This document shows, in pieces, positions 24,301-27,103 of a stretch of 27,103 nt of DNA (positions are counted from its first letter, which is position 1; every line of letters starts with the position of its first letter). The notes beneath the pieces are model-generated. The model was not told the DNA's origin and ran no database searches. It saw only the letters and a program-made list of their open reading frames with translations. The translations under genes and the position numbers were made by a program. This stretch comes from a virus, in the IMG/VR virus record IMGVR_UViG_3300027704_000128, positions 1 through 27,103 of that record. One strand, written 5' to 3'.

Positions 24301-27103
24301 TACCTAAAGAGTTTGCAGGCCTACCTGTTAAGCTTCAAATACTACAAGGTATGATACCTAATTGGGTGAGGTATATAAATCCTAATGTTAATGCTATGCC
24401 TTACACTTTAAACGGCAAGCAATACTATGGCATGAATCCTAATGTGCTAATGTTAGGCGATGGTAGAAACTTAGCTCAAACGTACGGCTTAGGAGTAGAC
24501 TCTTCTTTAGAAATGAATCAAGATGTTATATCTGTTCAGCAAGAACTTTTGTTTAAAGTATTCATGAACAATATTACGAAAGCAGAAGCTGTCTCTGAAC
24601 TAAACAACTACGTTAACAGTATGATTCCCGCTGCGTCAACTATAGCAATGTTTAGTAAAAACATCGATGCTAACAAAGCTAATGTAAACCCTAATGGTAT
24701 TACTATTCTAGACTTTGATGACACATTAGCTACCACTAAATCTAACATACTTTACACGGCTCCTGACGGAACTAAAGGAAAACTTAACGCAGAAGAGTTT
24801 GCTAAGAAAGGTGCTGATCTATTAGGGCAAGGATACGTTTATGACTTCTCTGAGTTTAACAAAGTAGTTAGAGGTAAAACAGCTCCTCTATTTAACAAAG
24901 CTTTAAAGCTAGCTGGAAAATTTGGTACAGACAACATGTTTGTTTTAACAGCTAGACCAGCAGAAGCCGCTTTAGCTATATCTCAATTTTTAAAAGCAAA
25001 CGGCTTAGATATACCTTTAAAAAATATAACTGGCTTAGGTAACTCTACGGCAGAAGCAAAAGCGTTATGGGTTGCTGGTAAGTTCTCTGAAGGCTACAAC
25101 GACTTTTACTTCGCTGATGATGCTATTCAAAATGTTAAGGCTGTAGATAATATACTAGAGCAGTTTGATGTAAAAAGAAAAGTACAACAAGCTAAAATTA
25201 ACTTTAGTAAAGATCTTGATCCTAAGTTTAATCAAATGTTAGAGCGTAGTGCCGGCATTGGTGCTCAAAAGATATTCTCAAGAGTTGAGGCTGCTAAAAG
25301 AGGTAAGAACAAAGGTAGGTTCACTTTCTTTGTACCACCATCTGCTGAAGACTTTACTGGACTACTTAGATACTTTGCTGGCACAGGAAAACAAGGTGAT
25401 GCTGACATACAGTTTTTTAACGAAGCTTTAATAAAGCCTTTTGCTAGAGCTGATAGAGCTATGGGTCAAATGAAACAAGCCATAAGAGATGATTATAGCG
25501 CTTTAAGAAAAAAGTTTCCTGATGTTAAGAAGAAGTTAGGCAAGTTGATAGAAGGAACTACTTTTACAAACGACATGGCTGTACGAGCTTACTTATTTGA
25601 CAAGGCTGGATATGAAGTACCTGGTCTTTCAAAACAAGGTAAAGCTAAGCTAATTAATACTGTCAAAGGAGATCCTGAGATGAGAGCTTTTGCTGATGCA
25701 CTAGGTATAATATCTAAGCAAAAAGATGGCTACTTAAAACCAAGTGAACACTGGAATACAGAAAACATAGCTTTAGATTTACAGAATGCTACAAACAAAG
25801 TAGGTAGAAAGCAGTTTCTACAGGAGTGGGTTCAGAATAAAGAAATTGTATTTTCTCCTGAAAACATGAACAAGATAGAAGCTGTGTATGGTACGCAGTT
25901 TAAAGAAGCTTTAGAAGACGTATTATTTCGTATGGAAAACGGAACTAATAGATCTTCTGGCAAAACTTACGGCCAAGGCTGGACTAACTGGGTTAATAAC
26001 TCCGTTGGTGCGATTATGTTCTTTAATGCAAGATCTGCCGTACTACAAACCTTATCTACGGTTAACTTCATAAACTTTGAAGACAACAATATATTTGCCG
26101 CTGGTAAAGCTTTTGCTAATCAAAAACAATACTGGGCTGACTTTAGCTTCTTGTTTAACTCTGACTTCTTGAAAAACAGAAGAGCTGGATTAGCAACTAA
26201 TGTAAACGAAGCTGAACTCGCAAGTGCTGTTGCTGGTGCGACCAACAAGGCTAGAGCTGCTTTAGGTTATTTACTTAAGATAGGTTTTACACCTACACAA
26301 ATTGCAGATAGCTTTGCTATTGCTTCAGGTGGCGCTACGTACTATAGAAACAAAATTAAAACATACCTAAAGTCAGGGTTGTCTCAAGAGCAGGCAGAGA
26401 CTAGAGCTATGCTTGATTTTCAAGAAATAGCTGAAGAAACTCAACAGTCTGCTAGACCAGATCGTATATCTCAACAGCAAGCTTCTCCACTAGGTAGAAT
26501 TATACTAGCATTTGCTAACACACCTATGCAATACAACAGGCTTATTAAAAAAGCAGCTGGAGATCTTGTAAACAAAAGAGGTGACTGGAGGTCGAATGTA
26601 TCTAGAATACTTTACTACGGAGCTATTCAAAACTTCATATTTGCATCTTTGCAAAATGCTTTATTTGCTTTAACGTTTGACGACGATGATGAAGAGCTAA
26701 CAGAGTCTCAACAGGCTGCTAGAGATAAAAAAGAAGAAACTAAAAACTTTAGAATACTAAACAGTATGTTTGATTCTTTAGCTAGAGGATCTGGTATTTA
26801 CGGAGCGGCTCTAGCTACTGTTAAAAATGCTATATTTGAATTTTACGAGCAAGAAGATAAAGGTTACAGAGCAGACTACAATCAAGTTGTTATTGAGTTA
26901 TTAAACGTTTCTCCTACAATAGGCTCTAAAGTTAGAAAACTAGCTAGCTCTGGCTACACGCGTAAGTCTAAAAAAGACGTAATGCAAGAAATGTCCATGT
27001 TAGACTACGACAACCCAGCTTGGCAGGCTATAGGTAATGTAGTAGAAGCTACTACAAATATACCAATGGCTAGAGCCATAAGAAAAGCAGATAATCTTAG
27101 AGA
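18369..27103 (+). CDS. Giant internal virion protein with zincin and HAD domains (right end cut)
   Basis: I translated this frame by eye from the ATG at 18369 to the edge and found no stop: 2911 complete codons, end outside the window. Order of parts: residues 1-30 carry a short motif (KVGETTYDIPENKVDSFL) resembling N-termini I recall from other giant virion proteins; about 457-623 is a long coiled coil; 679-705, 755-772 and 830-848 are hydrophobic; HELLH is at 1169-1173; an EEHMSPA motif is at 1915-1921; HAD motifs span 2115-2251; a long helical region follows with WVNNSVGAIMFFNARSAVLQ; a hydrophobic segment lies at about 2744-2770 and is followed by DDDDEE at 2771-2776. It is third in the run of ejection genes, the place of T7 gp16. 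It is most likely packaged and ejected with the DNA. No RNA-polymerase motif was found in the visible part. An 11-base T-rich gap precedes the start. Confidence 0.9.
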   Translation, partial: MSNTRYKVGETTYDIPENKVDSFLQAKPNAVLVNEGKQNASQTPDATVEQNTTASELENTSLDTDPTEVKTVVELPEVEPVFFKDIEITTDQVRQDVKWSFHELGVIGNLNKKYEALLSKDKTIVNVNGKEVPNPEYLEFTRSDLDFGGGKSIYIRSNQLTSLQKEDIVKFMPEGFGKGDFFGTVEESGLIKIKLPKASASKEEWDKATAAMNEVIKLHYEGVKSAGSAPQKGSSTYLPEKNKADIISSTLEYETENIKLREQIKYAVGEEKERLEEALKYNEENKDELVDYYKNYDKAFENHKYNKGQVKDNLAEVERIRKEANRRYNDMVGTEYQLSKFEVGTYQESGREQYVDSALNVYASNLSPNQLDKVNKTLVDEKAVEQLITETDIYGPTFGMDYEASGEQIDVSFLNDEQKIKLLRGLNGREIAQLAKGDFSVAMKEQQLNTSLWSLLDESRSQINEEFEDASGQAKELTQLKRDIDLESQNIQELSNSINSEFEILNSQMEDVQSILEGDTDKLAKLNGTIEQMKANPSGYTDEQKQNAIDEFNRTLANVNDAQGELNTLSDQYESIEERNSNLQSRSDGINSKINQFNSEQEDYLKELEKLNKRESALASTYGFTISGEVIGNRFEITDKYQEWKNKNVSGTNSDGTPFNSGFFGSARDLGNRIAQGLAIEVVDLYVGTGVWGTNLLGSFMKGATGIGSYSDSDQVYDRYDQLNAMYKNYVSDASFLAVADSLEGSAFSSYKHSMQTIGNMLPFTLALIGSMRKGNFSNTQAIYKQLSKKGFSKRKLEVFKTTEIGFRLTAIDQYQEAKDLGLNDDQALGYSTFTGLAIGLSNSVFSGEFGFGKQQAVREIFKTFSGSLKQAATKQAINKTIKEATVNLFQEFGEEEIELILSDVAKHSFGLSHAAEFTNFETHQQIVEGTILLSGTLKGVGGGSVQDFKRFKSEVYNGFKQRSGEVIEDINSQIAAIDTKIDQQKNPQYIGPKSADLLEQMKNELIQARDYGMLIQNAINLSPENVTNEQLDLIIQKNELLATKKDTDPAFHAMFDEEINKLNEQIQNSDVTSVARQNFERTVSNTEKIINAINPSLGNRKIQFKSFDGENSTQDMYDFLVGETGLDLETAEETIGSHGGAFVADGVEYIIVNKPVSLSSTGANVAAHELLHKMMFMSMAERDSKGNLITDENNQPVINKETAMALAQGLGSYIMGIDATKVENSIFASRLRAYQQAPASVQAQEVLTLFSDALATGDIKFEEGIFEKIGKFLEKAYQAIGLPISTGDSKNPGVKLKTGKDVFNFLKGFNESIKKGSLTADQKAMFLEGATIEGELADLKVDEDIIEASTAERKEEGSIILSSKEQVYQRVEAMKDRLVKADTKEVTAIEIAYELQNEIERRMQFLEGVDISEIALEFMTSDSNRGLQAILKKYDPNRNDSVMGYLNGFVPGTGRSLMDVRLQEFYENDPRYANIIQSTSEEAVGRKVENRITEETVEQQPERKTKLKVLADQLNVSKQVDGAVANADVDVTSIFNFKSVPNAAAGTVGELMGISPAKIKSKANLTKSELANAQRFIKKNVGVLIGMMPEGFDSSGKATGVPKTMLDAFYTKRESRAKTKAGLQTQVKRGNIKDSEFLEIFNIFEGIPDRSDRNTSARVIALANLMGKVMTNQSIRKQNPSVVSIADGMSKIMFSKEIDLNKTKDIDKTIEWGTQGGFALQPKSYWMKGLHGSGAKNTNIEEDGEQVYLDENNNKTFKKTKTKLKRYPLKTGGSILNNDPNFSESTINHVPASKGIFANAPQRDAILNKYEEDGGKFLPASETYQAASDRTTVYGKKTGEQVKALINKNQDKFNKSEKGFIDYWLNIQEDIENNPKNEKYWAALLEVTSTNQSSFMRVGSRLIGYNTLGLENREEHMSPASDFAKYLFQMAKDGLLTRRQMKQAMKSYTQISLPLIYDEMLKGVDVDGKPFDYTKVLPKEFAGLPVKLQILQGMIPNWVRYINPNVNAMPYTLNGKQYYGMNPNVLMLGDGRNLAQTYGLGVDSSLEMNQDVISVQQELLFKVFMNNITKAEAVSELNNYVNSMIPAASTIAMFSKNIDANKANVNPNGITILDFDDTLATTKSNILYTAPDGTKGKLNAEEFAKKGADLLGQGYVYDFSEFNKVVRGKTAPLFNKALKLAGKFGTDNMFVLTARPAEAALAISQFLKANGLDIPLKNITGLGNSTAEAKALWVAGKFSEGYNDFYFADDAIQNVKAVDNILEQFDVKRKVQQAKINFSKDLDPKFNQMLERSAGIGAQKIFSRVEAAKRGKNKGRFTFFVPPSAEDFTGLLRYFAGTGKQGDADIQFFNEALIKPFARADRAMGQMKQAIRDDYSALRKKFPDVKKKLGKLIEGTTFTNDMAVRAYLFDKAGYEVPGLSKQGKAKLINTVKGDPEMRAFADALGIISKQKDGYLKPSEHWNTENIALDLQNATNKVGRKQFLQEWVQNKEIVFSPENMNKIEAVYGTQFKEALEDVLFRMENGTNRSSGKTYGQGWTNWVNNSVGAIMFFNARSAVLQTLSTVNFINFEDNNIFAAGKAFANQKQYWADFSFLFNSDFLKNRRAGLATNVNEAELASAVAGATNKARAALGYLLKIGFTPTQIADSFAIASGGATYYRNKIKTYLKSGLSQEQAETRAMLDFQEIAEETQQSARPDRISQQQASPLGRIILAFANTPMQYNRLIKKAAGDLVNKRGDWRSNVSRILYYGAIQNFIFASLQNALFALTFDDDDEELTESQQAARDKKEETKNFRILNSMFDSLARGSGIYGAALATVKNAIFEFYEQEDKGYRADYNQVVIELLNVSPTIGSKVRKLASSGYTRKSKKDVMQEMSMLDYDNPAWQAIGNVVEATTNIPMARAIRKADNLR
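19737..20237 (+). other. Long coiled-coil region of the giant protein
   Basis: Residues about 457-623 show heptad-like hydrophobic spacing among Glu, Gln, Asn, Lys and Ser (for example DLESQNIQELSNSINSEFE and QSRSDGINSKINQFNSEQE). Only one NPSGY break is seen. It probably forms an elongated rod or oligomer contact N-terminal to the hydrophobic segments. Confidence 0.65.
21756..22148 (+). other. Zincin-type metallopeptidase domain in the giant protein
   Basis: Residues about 1130-1260. The motif NVAAHELLHKMMF gives H1169-E1170-L-L-H1173 (bases 21873-21887): two zinc-binding His and the catalytic Glu of zincins. It is preceded by strand-like VEYIIVNKPVSL, as in many HExxH peptidases. A later helix AQEVLTLFSDALATGD offers E1246 as a possible third ligand, 73 residues downstream (gluzincin-like); that assignment is a guess. 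The conserved-looking segment TGKDVFNFLKGFNESIKKG follows. Target unknown: self-processing, host envelope or cytoplasmic proteins are all possible. Confidence 0.6.
24696..25193 (+). other. HAD-superfamily phosphatase domain in the giant protein
   Basis: Residues about 2110-2275. Motif I is ILDFDDTLATT, with nucleophile D2115 and acid D2117 (bases 24711-24725). Motif II is FVLTARP with T2194. K2231 (EAKALW) is a candidate motif III lysine. Motif IV is FYFADDAIQNV with D2250-D2251. All four appear in the right order and spacing, each after a hydrophobic strand. A cap-like segment (GKLNAEEFAKKGADLLGQG) lies between motifs I and II. The LTARP form occurs in nucleotide and polynucleotide phosphatases, so a nucleic-acid end or nucleotide substrate is a reasonable guess. 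Confidence 0.75.

Noticed and set aside
24711-24725. DFDDT as the DxDxD metal motif of a phage RNA polymerase, as in giant crAss-like virion polymerases
   Set aside because: It is followed at suitable spacing by LTARP and FADD, the other HAD motifs, and the third Asp position is Thr. No other polymerase motif was found.
25249-25431. 60-codon forward open frame in another frame within the giant gene
   Set aside because: It overlaps the long frame fully and has no domain or spacing that suggests a nested gene.

Overview
The window is a dense, one-strand block of virion genes from a tailed phage, most likely a short-tailed (podovirus-like) phage of a marine or aquatic Bacteroidota host. This assignment rests on three points. 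The order terminase, portal, scaffold, major capsid protein, two short adaptor proteins, tail-hub protein and ejection proteins is that of a podovirus assembly module. The TerL, portal and capsid sequences read like those of uncultured marine and Bacteroidota phages, with some resemblance to the crAss-like group; this is recalled, not searched. None of the twelve visible starts has a Shine-Dalgarno sequence, and all sit in A/T-rich leaders, as in Bacteroidota. There are no tRNAs, integrase, insertion sequences, CRISPR arrays or lysis genes here. Only about 237 bases lie between genes.

Layout, all on the + strand. The left edge cuts the large terminase subunit, leaving the C-terminal nuclease half (1-1367). 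The portal (1370-3808), an acidic scaffold-like protein (3831-4961) and the major capsid protein (4986-6485) follow. A strong UUCG-capped terminator lies after the capsid gene. A 279-aa head-associated protein follows, then a second UUCG-capped hairpin without a U tract. Next come two adaptor-type proteins (7458-8207 and 8209-9111) and an oversized 2073-aa tail-hub/nozzle protein carrying several dispersed VGD-type beta modules (9115-15336). A 124-aa protein and a 159-aa cupin-like protein follow. The last three genes look like ejection (internal virion) proteins: 218 aa, 488 aa, and a giant frame that starts at 18369 and is still open at the right edge (at least 2911 aa).

The giant protein is the most notable item. 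It has a long coiled coil, hydrophobic segments, an HELLH zinc-metallopeptidase motif near residue 1170, a complete set of HAD-phosphatase motifs at residues 2115-2251, and further helical and hydrophobic regions to the edge. I read it as a protein packaged in the capsid and delivered with the DNA, carrying at least two enzymatic modules. This places it conceptually with the 'polyvalent' or giant internal virion proteins of phages, but what its enzymes act on cannot be told from the sequence.
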